Source: Haloferax massiliensis (GTDB taxonomy: Archaea > Halobacteriota > Halobacteria > Halobacteriales > Haloferacaceae). From it: DNA of 40,065 nt. Below, one piece after another: positions 8,923-16,622 of this stretch (position 1 is its first letter; every line of letters begins with the position of its first letter). A model generated the notes under the pieces. That model did no database searches and was not told the DNA's origin. It saw only the letters and a program-made list of their open reading frames with translations. A program made the translations under genes and the position numbers. The stretch spans positions 1-40,065 of the forward strand of contig NZ_CSTE01000008.1 of the NCBI RefSeq assembly GCF_001368915.1, read 5' to 3'.

Positions 8923-8950
8923 CCCGGCGAGCGCCCTTCCATGCCAACGA

Positions 8951-9640
8951 ATGGCACGAGAGGGTGGACGGGGCGTTCGGGTCTGTCTCGACATCTGGCA
9001 CCCGGACTGCTGGACGCTACAGGTGACCGCGGAGACGAGCGGGGGACTCCTCGGTCACGGCGTCCACGAGATAGACGGTCTCGCCAACGGGCGTTTCACC
9101 GCCTACGCCGACACGACCGAGGAGGTGGACGAACTCGTCGCGGCGGTCCGCGCGTCCGACCTGACCGAGTCGGTGTGGGAGACCGACGAACACGACGGCG
9201 ACGTCGGGGTTCCGGGGAGCGCCGCGCGGGGAATCGTCGTCCGCTACGACCTCCGGAACTCCATCAACGACGCCCTCGTCTCGCGGGGGTTCATCCCCGA
9301 CGAACCGGTTCGGATGCAGGGCGGCCGCGAGCGCTGGACCGTGCTCGTCCACGAGACGCGGCAGACCGTCCACGAGCGGTTAGAGGAGATTCGCGAGGAG
9401 CGGAACGCCGACATCGACGTGGAACTCATCACCGCCCCGGAGGACGGCGGCGGCATGTTCCGCACCGACGCGCTCTCGGACCGCCAGCGCGAGGTGTACG
9501 AGTTGGCTCGCCGCCGCGACTACTACACGTGGCCCCGCGAGGTGAGCGCCGCGTCGCTGGCCGCGGAGTTGGACATCTCGAAGGCGACGCTGCTCGAACA
9601 CCTCCGGAAGGCGGAGTCGAAACTGCTCGGCGACTACTGA
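8951..9640 (+). CDS. Bacterio-opsin activator (Bat)-type HTH_10 transcriptional regulator
   Basis: 229 residues. The C-terminal ~55 form the HTH_10 domain: LSDRQREVYELARRRDYY, then EVSAASLAAELDISKATLLEHLRKAE as the recognition helix-turn-helix region. The first ~160 residues (start VRVCLDIWHPDCWTLQVT) form the sensor-like region common in short haloarchaeal Bat homologues, without PAS or GAF motifs that I can see. It is transcribed singly; the permease downstream starts 115 bases later. Its target genes cannot be told; the adjacent permease-peptidase pair is a reasonable guess. Confidence 0.9.
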   Translation: MAREGGRGVRVCLDIWHPDCWTLQVTAETSGGLLGHGVHEIDGLANGRFTAYADTTEEVDELVAAVRASDLTESVWETDEHDGDVGVPGSAARGIVVRYDLRNSINDALVSRGFIPDEPVRMQGGRERWTVLVHETRQTVHERLEEIREERNADIDVELITAPEDGGGMFRTDALSDRQREVYELARRRDYYTWPREVSAASLAAELDISKATLLEHLRKAESKLLGDY

Positions 9641-9755
9641 GACGGATTTTTTCGGGTTCTCGGGCCGGATTCCGCCGGGGTCGCCGCTCGCTCTCCCGCC
9701 GCCCCACTCATGAGAGGGAGGGGTACTTTGCCGGACAACCGACCCATGTGATAGC

Positions 9756-11156
9756 ATGTCATCGGTAGACGTGAACGACGGACGGAGTCTCTCGCGGGAC
9801 ATCGGACTGTTCGGCGCGGTGAGCACCGTGGTGGCGGGGACGCTCGGCGCGGGGCTGTTCGTCACCCTCGGCACGGCGAGTTCGACGACGGGACCGAGCG
9901 TCATCCTCGTCGTCATCCTCTCGGGGCTGCTCGCGATGAGTATCGCGCTCAACTACGGCTGGATGGCGACTATCTTCCCCGGCGCGGCCGGGTCGTACGC
10001 CTACGTCTCGCGGGCGTTCGACAGCCGACTCCCCGGCTTCGTGGTGACGTGGTCGAAGTGGCTCGGCTACATGGCCGCCGACGCGGTCCTCGCCATCGGC
10101 TTCGGGAGCTACTTACAGGTGTTCTATCCTTCGGTGGACCCGACGCTCGCCGGCTTCGGCCTGCTGACGGTCCTCTTTCTGGTCAACCTCGTCGGCGCGA
10201 AGAGTTACAGCCGCTCGCAGAACGCCATCTTCGGCTTCCTCATCCTGTCGATACTCGTGCTCGTCGGCCCCGGGCTGTTGAACATCGACGCCGCGAACTA
10301 CCAGCCGTTCTTCACCGGCGGCTTCGACGGCTTCGTCGCCGCCGCGGTCCCGCTGTTCTACGCCTACATCGGCATCGCCGTCGCCGGGCAGATGGGCGCC
10401 GAGGTGAAGAACCCCTCGCGGAACCTCCCCTTGGCGATGGCCGGCGGCACGGCCATCCTCATCTTCCTGTACGTACTGACCGCCGCCGTCATCTACGGCG
10501 TCGTCGGCGACTACACGGTCCTCGCGGACTCGGCGCGGCCGCTCTCGACGGCCGCGGCGGTGTTCCTCGGCGATATCGGCACGGCCATCGTCGGCATCGG
10601 CGGCCTGCTCGCCACCGCGTCGTCGGTCCACGCGGTCATGGCCGCGGGCATCAAGATGCCCTACTCGTGGGCGTGGGACGAGGTGTTCCCCAAGAAGTTC
10701 TCGGCGGTCTCCGACCGCTTCGGGACGCCCCACTGGTCGCTTCTGACGCTGTACGTCGTCGCCTCCGGCCTCACCTTCTGGAGCACCGGCCTCAGTCAGG
10801 CCATCGCCATCGCCACGTTCAGCTACCTCATCGCCTACGCCGCGGTGTCGATAACGGTGCTGTACGTGCTCTACAGCCGCACCGACCTCCGCGCGGAGGC
10901 GGGCTTTTCCCGCCCGGCGCTGCTGACCGTGACGGGGCTCGTCGGCTCGCTCGGCGCGGTCGGTCTCCTGACCGAGGCGTACAAGGGCTCGCTGTCGATT
11001 TACGTCCCGTGGGTCGCCGTCGGCCTCGTCGTCTTCGGCGTCTACTGGTACCGCGGCCAGCGGAAGGACCACGACGTCGAGGCCATCCTCGGGACGCTCC
11101 CCGGCGTCCCCTCCGACGAGTACAACCCCTCTGTCCGCGGGGTGAGCGATGACTGA
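9756..11156 (+). CDS. APC-superfamily amino acid permease
   Basis: A 466-residue membrane protein with about 12 hydrophobic segments. The first helix carries the APC substrate signature GTLGAGLFVTLG, and FPGAAGSYAYVSRAF matches the conserved loop after helix 2-3. GAEVKNPSRNLPLAM matches the family's EVxNPxRNxPxA motif. It should import or exchange amino acids at the cytoplasmic membrane; substrate not determinable. Its end overlaps the start of the M20 peptidase by 8 bases, a coupled pair suggesting uptake followed by deacylation or peptide cleavage. Confidence 0.9.
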   Translation: MSSVDVNDGRSLSRDIGLFGAVSTVVAGTLGAGLFVTLGTASSTTGPSVILVVILSGLLAMSIALNYGWMATIFPGAAGSYAYVSRAFDSRLPGFVVTWSKWLGYMAADAVLAIGFGSYLQVFYPSVDPTLAGFGLLTVLFLVNLVGAKSYSRSQNAIFGFLILSILVLVGPGLLNIDAANYQPFFTGGFDGFVAAAVPLFYAYIGIAVAGQMGAEVKNPSRNLPLAMAGGTAILIFLYVLTAAVIYGVVGDYTVLADSARPLSTAAAVFLGDIGTAIVGIGGLLATASSVHAVMAAGIKMPYSWAWDEVFPKKFSAVSDRFGTPHWSLLTLYVVASGLTFWSTGLSQAIAIATFSYLIAYAAVSITVLYVLYSRTDLRAEAGFSRPALLTVTGLVGSLGAVGLLTEAYKGSLSIYVPWVAVGLVVFGVYWYRGQRKDHDVEAILGTLPGVPSDEYNPSVRGVSDD

Positions 11157-12402
11157 CGACGCGACGCCGCGCGGTGACCGCCCGGTCGACGCCGACTTCG
11201 ACCGCGACGCCGCCCCCCGCGTCGACCCCGACGAGACAATCGACCTCTTGCAGGAACTCGTGCGGATTCCGAGCCCGTACTTCGAGGAGGCCGAGATAAG
11301 CGAGTTCGTCTACGACTGGTTGGACGCCCGGGGGCACGACCCGGAGTACCACCACGTGAGCGAACCGGACATCACGGAGTACGAGGGCGACAACGTCGTC
11401 GCTCGACTGGAGGGCGCTGACCCGGACGCGCCGACGCTCCTGCTGAACGCCCACATGGACACCGTGAAACTGGTCGAAGACTGGGACGAAGACCCGTGTT
11501 CGGGCCGCATCGAGGACGGCAAACTGTACGGACAGGGCGCGTGCGACATGAAAGGCGGCCTCGCGGCCGTCATGGTCGCCTTCGACGCGCTCGCCGACTG
11601 CGACCTCGCCGGCGACGTGCTCCTCACGGCCGTCGTGGACGAGGAGGGCCCCTACGGACTCGGCACCGACCGCCTCATCCGCGACGGCGTCGTCGCCGAC
11701 TGCGACGCCGCCATCGTCACCGAACCCGGCCCGATTCTCGCACAGGAAGACATCGAGAACCCGGCGCTCCTCCTCGGCGCGCGCGGTCGCTACTTCTACG
11801 ACATCGACGTCCGCGGACAGGCGGCGCACGGCTCGAAACCCGAGACCGGCGTCAACGCGGTCGTCGAGGCCGGCAGACTCGCGGCCGCGCTCGACGACCT
11901 CGACGTGGGCGACCACCCGAAACTCGGGTCGGGTTCGACCTGCCCGCTGAAAATCGAGGGCGGAAGCCAGACGCTGTCGGTCCCCGAGCGCGCCCGCCTC
12001 ATGGTCGACCGCCACGTCGTCGTCGGCGAGACGCTCGAAGACGCTCGCGCCGACGCAGAACGCGCCGTCGAGGAACTCGGCTTGGAGAGCGAGGTCGACG
12101 TGGGGTTCCGCGAGTCGCCCGACGAGGGCATCCGCTACGGCCCCTACGTGACGGACGACGACCACCCGCTCGTTTCGGCCCTCTCGGACTCGACCCGCGC
12201 CGTCTCCGGCGTCGACCCCGCCTACGGCTACTTCTCCAGCGTCGGCGACTTCAACTACCTCGGCGACCGCGCCGGCCTCCCGACGGTCATCGTCGGCCCC
12301 GACGGCGAGAACATCCACGCCGCCGGCGAGTTCGTCTTCACCGACGACGTGGTCGACGTGGCCGACATCGTCGCCGACGCCGCCGTCCGATTCCTCGGCT
12401 GA
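11149..12402 (+). CDS. M20-family metallopeptidase/deacylase (ArgE/DapE/ACY1 type)
   Basis: 417 residues. The dizinc site residues are visible: LLLNAHMDTVKL (His102, Asp104), GQGACDMKGG (Asp133) and AVVDEEGPYG (Glu165-166, catalytic and metal ligand). The dimerisation domain lies about residues 205-325 (ARGRYFYDIDVRGQAAHGS). Members hydrolyse N-acyl amino acids or small peptides in the cytoplasm. Translation start overlaps the upstream permease gene by 8 bases, strong evidence for one operon. The exact substrate is not deducible. Confidence 0.88.
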   Translation: MTDDATPRGDRPVDADFDRDAAPRVDPDETIDLLQELVRIPSPYFEEAEISEFVYDWLDARGHDPEYHHVSEPDITEYEGDNVVARLEGADPDAPTLLLNAHMDTVKLVEDWDEDPCSGRIEDGKLYGQGACDMKGGLAAVMVAFDALADCDLAGDVLLTAVVDEEGPYGLGTDRLIRDGVVADCDAAIVTEPGPILAQEDIENPALLLGARGRYFYDIDVRGQAAHGSKPETGVNAVVEAGRLAAALDDLDVGDHPKLGSGSTCPLKIEGGSQTLSVPERARLMVDRHVVVGETLEDARADAERAVEELGLESEVDVGFRESPDEGIRYGPYVTDDDHPLVSALSDSTRAVSGVDPAYGYFSSVGDFNYLGDRAGLPTVIVGPDGENIHAAGEFVFTDDVVDVADIVADAAVRFLG

Positions 12403-12520
12403 GGCGGCGGTCGGCGTCCGGGTCCCCCGTATCGACTTCGGCCCCGCTTCGCCGCGCGCGTTCTCAACGCCGAGAACCGGGCGCAAACACATAACAGCCT
12501 CGCCCGGCACCTCGGACGCA

Positions 12521-13594
12521 ATGACTGCGCCCCGTCTCACGTCGGTCGTTTCGGACCGCTCCGACGTCGAACTCGCCGCCGTCTTCGAGCGGGTCTGGGG
12601 GGCGCGAGGCTACGAGACGCGCGTCCGCTTCCGCGGCCCCGACGTGCACGTGGAGGCCACCGGGAAGACGCCCGAGGGCGCAAAGCGCGACCTCCGAATC
12701 TGGATTACGACGACGGGCACCGTCACCGCGGACAAGGCGAGCGCGTTCGTCCGGCGGTGCGAGCGCGCCGGCATCGAACCCTACGTGGCGGCGGTCGGCG
12801 GCGGGCGAGTCGCCTCCGACGCCCATCGGCCCGGCCTCGTCGTCCTCGACGCGCCGGCTATCGCCGTCGAAATCCGCGAGACCGGCGTCGAGTCGTTCGT
12901 CCGCGAACTCGCCGCCGGGGCGAGCGGTGCGGGCGGCGACGGCGACAGCGAGGCCCTCGACTCCGAGAGCGAAGGCGACGACCCGGAGGCCGACGGGGCC
13001 GACCGACTCACCCGCCGCGAGGCGCTCAAGAAGGCCGGCACCTACGTCGCCGGCGGCCTCGTCACCTACCTCGCCGTCGAGCGCGTCTCGGATGTCGTCC
13101 AGCAGTCGCCGGAACTCCGCGCCGCGGTCGCCCGCCGCGCGGCGTGGCTCGACGCCCGCCTCCCGGACGTGCGCCTCCCGACCGTCGAGTGGTCGCTCCC
13201 GACGCCGCAACCACTCTCGGAGGAGTCCACCCTTCCGAACCGAACGACCGCGGTCGCGACGCCGGCGAACGCGACGGCGATTCCCTACGCCGACCTCCGG
13301 ACGAACCCCGAGTCGTTCACGGGGACGGCCGTCACCTACACCGGCCGCGTCGAGGAGACGATGGAACGCGACGAGATTCGACTGGCGCTCGTCGCCGTCG
13401 AGGACGACCGGGGGCGACTCAGCGGCGACGTGGTCGCCCGCTGGCCCACCGGCCGCTTTTTCCACGATGACATCGGCTTTCGACTGCTCGCCGACGAGCG
13501 CGTCCGACTCTGGGGCGTCGTCGCCGGCGAGGGCTCGATTTCGGGCGGCGTGCGGTACCCTCGCATCGACGTGTCGGTGTTGGAGAAGCCGTGA
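12521..13594 (+). CDS. Multidomain haloarchaeal protein: restriction-endonuclease-like N-terminus, internal twin-arginine-like membrane segment, OB-like C-terminus
   Basis: 357 residues, function unknown. Residues ~1-130 (LAAVFERVWGARGYETRV, then RDLRIWITTTGTVTADKASAFVRRC) resemble an Mrr/endonuclease-like fold used to bind or cut DNA; the assignment is weak. Residues 131-161 are an acidic linker. LTRREALKKAG (163-173) followed by a hydrophobic run to about 186 is a twin-arginine-like signal placed in the middle of the protein. The C-terminus (YADLRTNPESFTGTAVTYTG onward) looks like an OB-fold domain of the tRNA_anti-like type. It may be a membrane protein with a cytoplasmic N-terminal part and an external OB domain; that topology is inferred. 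Confidence 0.6.
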   Translation: MTAPRLTSVVSDRSDVELAAVFERVWGARGYETRVRFRGPDVHVEATGKTPEGAKRDLRIWITTTGTVTADKASAFVRRCERAGIEPYVAAVGGGRVASDAHRPGLVVLDAPAIAVEIRETGVESFVRELAAGASGAGGDGDSEALDSESEGDDPEADGADRLTRREALKKAGTYVAGGLVTYLAVERVSDVVQQSPELRAAVARRAAWLDARLPDVRLPTVEWSLPTPQPLSEESTLPNRTTAVATPANATAIPYADLRTNPESFTGTAVTYTGRVEETMERDEIRLALVAVEDDRGRLSGDVVARWPTGRFFHDDIGFRLLADERVRLWGVVAGEGSISGGVRYPRIDVSVLEKP

Positions 13595-13693
13595 GCGAGT
13601 CGGGAGCGGGACGAACGAGACCGATGGTGATTACTCGCTCGCGGGGCGAGAGCGAGGTGGCCGATGACGACGGCACCGTTCCGAACCGAACTA

Positions 13694-13725
13694 GGCACTC
13701 GGTGATGCGGAGCCCTATGAGTGCC
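13694..13725. terminator. Inverted repeat after the multidomain gene, at the island edge
   Basis: GGCACTC (13694-13700) and GAGTGCC (13719-13725) are perfect 7-base arms around an 18-base spacer. It lies 100 bases after the stop at 13594 and just before the AT-rich island. It could be a terminator or a structural mark at the junction; no T tract follows. Confidence 0.3.
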
Positions 13726-13792
13726 GAGGCCACATAACTAACGTTAGAATCTTCTATCTAATCGTACAAAGACCTAGCGATACTATCGACTT

Positions 13793-13820
13793 GGTTTATA
13801 GATTTAAAATTCTATAACCC
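13793..13820. terminator. AT-rich stem-loop downstream of the cyclase operon
   Basis: GGTTTATAGA (13793-13802) pairs with TCTATAACCC (13811-13820), nine of ten positions plus one G-T pair, around an 8-base AT loop. It lies about 58 bases after the stop of the minus-strand cyclase gene, so it may mark the 3' end of the cassette's transcript. Confidence 0.4.
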
Positions 13821-13877
13821 GTTTGTAGATTTGAGACGAGTAGAGAATTGACTACGGATCCAGGGAACTGAGTACCA

Positions 13878-14837
13878 CTAGTACTTGAGACGGTAAACGC
13901 GGTATTGCTCACCGTTCTCTTTTTCATAGTCCCAGTCATCGAATGTGACTTGTTCTGTATTTTGTCTCCACATTGTGTGTAGATTCCTCTCTGTCTCTTC
14001 GCCAAGTAGTATTTCGTCTTCTGACGCCTGGTTCTCTATTTTTGATGCTAGGTTGATTGTGCTACCAAAGAGACTTAGCTCTCCTCGGACTCCGGATGCT
14101 CCGATGGATACTATGTCTGCTTCCCCGGAATCCATTCCTATACGGAAATGTAACTCTGGGAGATCTCTTGATTGAAGAACCGGATTGATGCCTTCTAGAA
14201 TTAATTTTTTTATTGAACTTGCACAATCTATTGAATTATCATGCATCCCGGTGTAGTTCGGGTCTGGAAAATAAGCAACTACACGATCTCCTTGGTAATC
14301 CAACACATGGCCTTTGAAATCTCGAATCATTACAGATATTTCTCGGAAAAAGAGCTGGATGATTTTGCGGTACTCTTCTGTTTCAAGGTCTTGACTGAGC
14401 TGGGTAGATCCAACAATATCAATCGATAAAATGACAAACCGAGTATCATTTTTATCGGCTAGTTCTTGAAGCAGTTCTTGAGAGGCATCAATTAACTCAG
14501 GAGGTTCTTGCTCTTCTTCAAAGAATCTTTCAATGGTTTCTTTCCTGTTTTTAATATATTCAGATGTGTTATCAATTTCAGGAGATGAATGATATATTGG
14601 AGTACCACGCATCTGACTCGCGAAACTTTCTATAGTTGAAAATGGGATGTAGGCCTTGTCAAGCGTATCATAATACCCTTGAAATTCCTCTGTCTCGATT
14701 TTTTTATATCGGTCGGGGTTGGGCACCATAGCAAATTTGGCCACAACCCCATCTTCGGTTTCTTCATAATCTATGATCTCTTGGACGAAGTCCATTCGGA
14801 AATATGACTTGTCTGGGTTCTCGTCTTGAGGAGCCAT
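13878..14837 (-). CDS. Class III adenylate/guanylate-type nucleotidyl cyclase (Pycsar-like, intact)
   Basis: 319 residues. The cyclase domain runs from about residue 132 to the end. FVILSIDIVGSTQ gives the first metal Asp (Asp140), GHVLDYQGDRVVAYF the second (Asp184), and LFGSTINLASKIENQ the transition-state Asn (Asn262). The usual Arg four residues after that Asn is Lys266 here. Residues 1-130 are an unassigned N-terminal region (YFRMDFVQEIIDYEE, then KAYIPFSTIESFASQ), acidic and without membrane segments, probably regulatory. It starts 9 bases after the effector-like gene and so belongs to the same operon. In Pycsar, such cyclases make cCMP or cUMP on phage infection; the base specificity cannot be read here. 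Confidence 0.85.
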   Translation of the reverse strand: MAPQDENPDKSYFRMDFVQEIIDYEETEDGVVAKFAMVPNPDRYKKIETEEFQGYYDTLDKAYIPFSTIESFASQMRGTPIYHSSPEIDNTSEYIKNRKETIERFFEEEQEPPELIDASQELLQELADKNDTRFVILSIDIVGSTQLSQDLETEEYRKIIQLFFREISVMIRDFKGHVLDYQGDRVVAYFPDPNYTGMHDNSIDCASSIKKLILEGINPVLQSRDLPELHFRIGMDSGEADIVSIGASGVRGELSLFGSTINLASKIENQASEDEILLGEETERNLHTMWRQNTEQVTFDDWDYEKENGEQYRVYRLKY

Positions 14838-14846
14838 ATCTGAACT

Positions 14847-15344
14847 CTAACTCCCTACAAGAAAATAGCTTCCAGCAGACAACGCTGCAAAACCAACCGT
14901 GACTGCGGTTGCGATTAGAGCAAACCGCGCGAACTTGTATTTGGTTTCTGCAACACCTGCTAATGTGTGATTTTGACTGACGACCTCTTCTAAGGCGTCC
15001 GCATTACTTAGCGAAGTCACATTTGAAACAAACTCCGACTGCGATTGATTAGAGATACTTTCCCAGAACATTAGACCATTCTCGTCTCCCTTCGGACTCC
15101 GGGGGTAAACAACCGCTCCAGCGAGTATGGCACCTATTAGACCTGCAGATATTGTGAGCCCCGAGAATAACTTGAAACAGGAGGATGAATTGGTCCATAC
15201 GTTACTAACACCGCTAGAATAAAATCCTACGAAGGCAAATTGTGCGGTTAGAAGTATTGATGCTTTCTGGTCTGCACTAGTTATGTATGTATTGAGATGG
15301 CTGTGAGTTTTCTGTGTCAAGTCCTCTGGTGAATAATCTGTCAT
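14847..15344 (-). CDS. Pycsar-type membrane effector (PycTM/DUF5706-like)
   Basis: 165 residues with the layout of the DUF5706/Pycsar effector family: an N-terminal helix ending ITSADQKASILLTAQ (matches the family's ADxKAS motif) into a first membrane segment (about 28-42), a second (58-80) ending VVYPRS, a soluble loop with FWESISNQSQSEFVSNV, then ETKYKFARFALIATAV leading into the last hydrophobic segment (138-162). In Pycsar, a cyclic pyrimidine nucleotide triggers the effector to damage the membrane and stop phage growth. ATG 15344 is preferred, with GGTGA 8 bases before it; a GTG at 15356 directly abuts the upstream cyclase stop. It is flanked by two cyclase genes in one operon. The assignment rests on motif pattern and context only. 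Confidence 0.78.
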   Translation of the reverse strand: MTDYSPEDLTQKTHSHLNTYITSADQKASILLTAQFAFVGFYSSGVSNVWTNSSSCFKLFSGLTISAGLIGAILAGAVVYPRSPKGDENGLMFWESISNQSQSEFVSNVTSLSNADALEEVVSQNHTLAGVAETKYKFARFALIATAVTVGFAALSAGSYFLVGS

Positions 15345-15356
15345 TCCTGATTTCAC

Positions 15357-16101
15357 CTATAAGTTCTCGCTATCTGTAGCTGTCCATATGCCTTTGAATT
15401 TGTAGTAGTGTTGCGACTCCCAACCGGATGAGTCACTACCCCACCTGAAACCATCCAGTTCGCCTTGGTCATATAGGTACTCTCCCCATCCGCTGTCATC
15501 TGAATGAATATTCATCCCATGGTTGACAAAGAATTCATTCGTACCAGCTATATCTTCAAGCTTAGAGGCTACATTGGCGGCAGCTGCAACTGCTGTCCGA
15601 CGATTTAGACTGTGTTTCCCTATCCTAGATATATAAACACTGGATCCGATTGAGGCACCACCACTAATTGAGATTGTCTCTATCCCCCTGGCCTCCAGCT
15701 CAGAATTGATGTGGTTCGCCAGAGCATACTTCACCGTAGCAAAGTACTCTAATATTGTCTCAGAGATTGTCTCGTAATCGTCACCGACGCCAAGATATGC
15801 AAGGATACCATCGCCCGTGTTTTTTCAAAATGCCCGTCAAGATCTCGAACAATTTCCATTATCTCAGGGACGAACAGATTTAACATAAAAGGACATCCTT
15901 CTCATCGTTTTCACTGGTATAGTCAGTAAACCCATTGATGTCAATGAAAACAAGCCCTAATTTAAATTTCTTAGCAGAAACTAAGCGCATATCCTCGCGG
16001 TTGGGCATTGATTGTCCATCTGGGATGTGTTCAAGCCTCTCCTCGACCTTGCTAGCCTGTTCTTGGACTCTCTCCCTGATCTCCTCCTCATCCAAACCCA
16101 T
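15357..16101 (-). pseudogene. Class III nucleotidyl cyclase (PycC-like) interrupted by two one-base losses
   Basis: A cyclase of about 248 residues if two missing bases are restored. From the ATG at 16101 it reads a coiled-coil-like start (DEEEIRERVQEQASKVEERL), then KLGLVFIDINGFTDYTS (first metal Asp), and stops early at 15880. One base lost in the A run 15887-15890 (plus strand) restores MLNLFVPEIMEIVRDLDGHF; one lost in the T run 15820-15825 restores NTGDGILAYLG with the second metal Asp. The rest (ASIGSSVYISRIG, AAAANVASKLEDIAG with the transition-state Asn) is intact to the TAG at 15357. Its stop abuts or closely precedes the effector gene. This could be a real pseudogene or a homopolymer error. 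Confidence 0.8.
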
Positions 16102-16117
16102 GCATATGTCACAGACT

Positions 16118-16130
16118 CTAAAACTAATAA
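16118..16130 (-). promoter_or_regulatory. Probable TATA region of the Pycsar-like operon
   Basis: On the minus strand TTATTAGTTTTAG lies 17-29 bases before the ATG at 16101, the right place for a TATA box and leaderless transcript. AT-richness of the island makes chance matches likelier. Confidence 0.4.
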
Positions 16131-16141
16131 CAGTACTCCAT

Positions 16142-16366
16142 TCAAGAATCTACTAGCTCCGAAGAAATCCTTGTATTTCCATCTCTGTCTGCTTTGCGCC
16201 CGGCTTGGAGGAGTGTGTGGAGTGCTTGGCGGCAGTCTCCCGAGGTTTCGGCTACGTTGCGAGCGATTTCTTCTATGAGTTCTTGGGGTACTGATCCGGG
16301 TCGGAATGCCTGTTGGACTCGTTGTTGGAGGATGCTTTCGAGTTGGTCCTGGTTGTAGGGTTTGTA
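16142..16366 (-). pseudogene. Orc1/Cdc6 replication initiator remnant (AAA+ lid region)
   Basis: This frame encodes 74 residues from YKPYNQDQLESIL through VQQAFRPGSVPQELIEEIA and SGDCRQALHTLLQAGRKA to a TGA at 16142. The KPYN..QL..IL..R...AF pattern followed by GD(C/A)R.AL...AG is that of the AAA+ lid of archaeal Orc1/Cdc6. There is no start codon: a stop precedes it, and the ATPase core and winged helix are missing. It is therefore a leftover of an initiator gene, perhaps from a plasmid or a lost origin. The fragment sits between the cyclase operon and a small unknown ORF. Confidence 0.75.
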
Positions 16367-16566
16367 TTAGAGTTCTCGACAGAGCCGCTAAACACATTCA
16401 CTATGGATAGATTGTGAGTCGTGAGCGCCGAGGACAGTTTTCTATCCATAATTACAGGAGAGAAGTGAACGAACGTCAAATAGTCTCGTCTGCTACCCTC
16501 TGAGAGGTCACATAGGTCCCGACACTGTTTTCCGCAGACCATAGGGAACTCGTCAAAAGGTTTCAT
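16273..16566 (-). CDS. Small ORF of unknown function, tail overlapping the Orc1/Cdc6 remnant
   Basis: 97 codons starting MKPFDEFPMVCGKQC, with three Cys in the first 20 residues (MVCGKQCRDLCDL), then RRDYLTFVHFSPVIMDRKL. The last ~30 codons read the Orc1/Cdc6 remnant out of frame (SNTNPTTRTNS...), so only about 16370-16566 can be original coding sequence. I do not recognise it. It may be a truncated gene whose end was lost when the regions joined. No clear promoter was seen. Confidence 0.35.
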   Translation of the reverse strand: MKPFDEFPMVCGKQCRDLCDLSEGSRRDYLTFVHFSPVIMDRKLSSALTTHNLSIVNVFSGSVENSNTNPTTRTNSKASSNNESNRHSDPDQYPKNS

Positions 16567-16622
16567 ACGGGTGAATACGACAGCAAGTGTTCCGAACAGA
16601 GTGAGATGGTATAGTGTTGCGC

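Noticed and set aside
10828-12540. Minus-strand frame over the permease and peptidase
   Set aside because: Codon shadow of two clear plus-strand genes.
15981-16397. Minus-strand frame of 138 codons near the initiator remnant
   Set aside because: Arg/Thr/Pro-rich reading of the same bases whose other frame matches Orc1/Cdc6; also overlaps the start of the cyclase gene.
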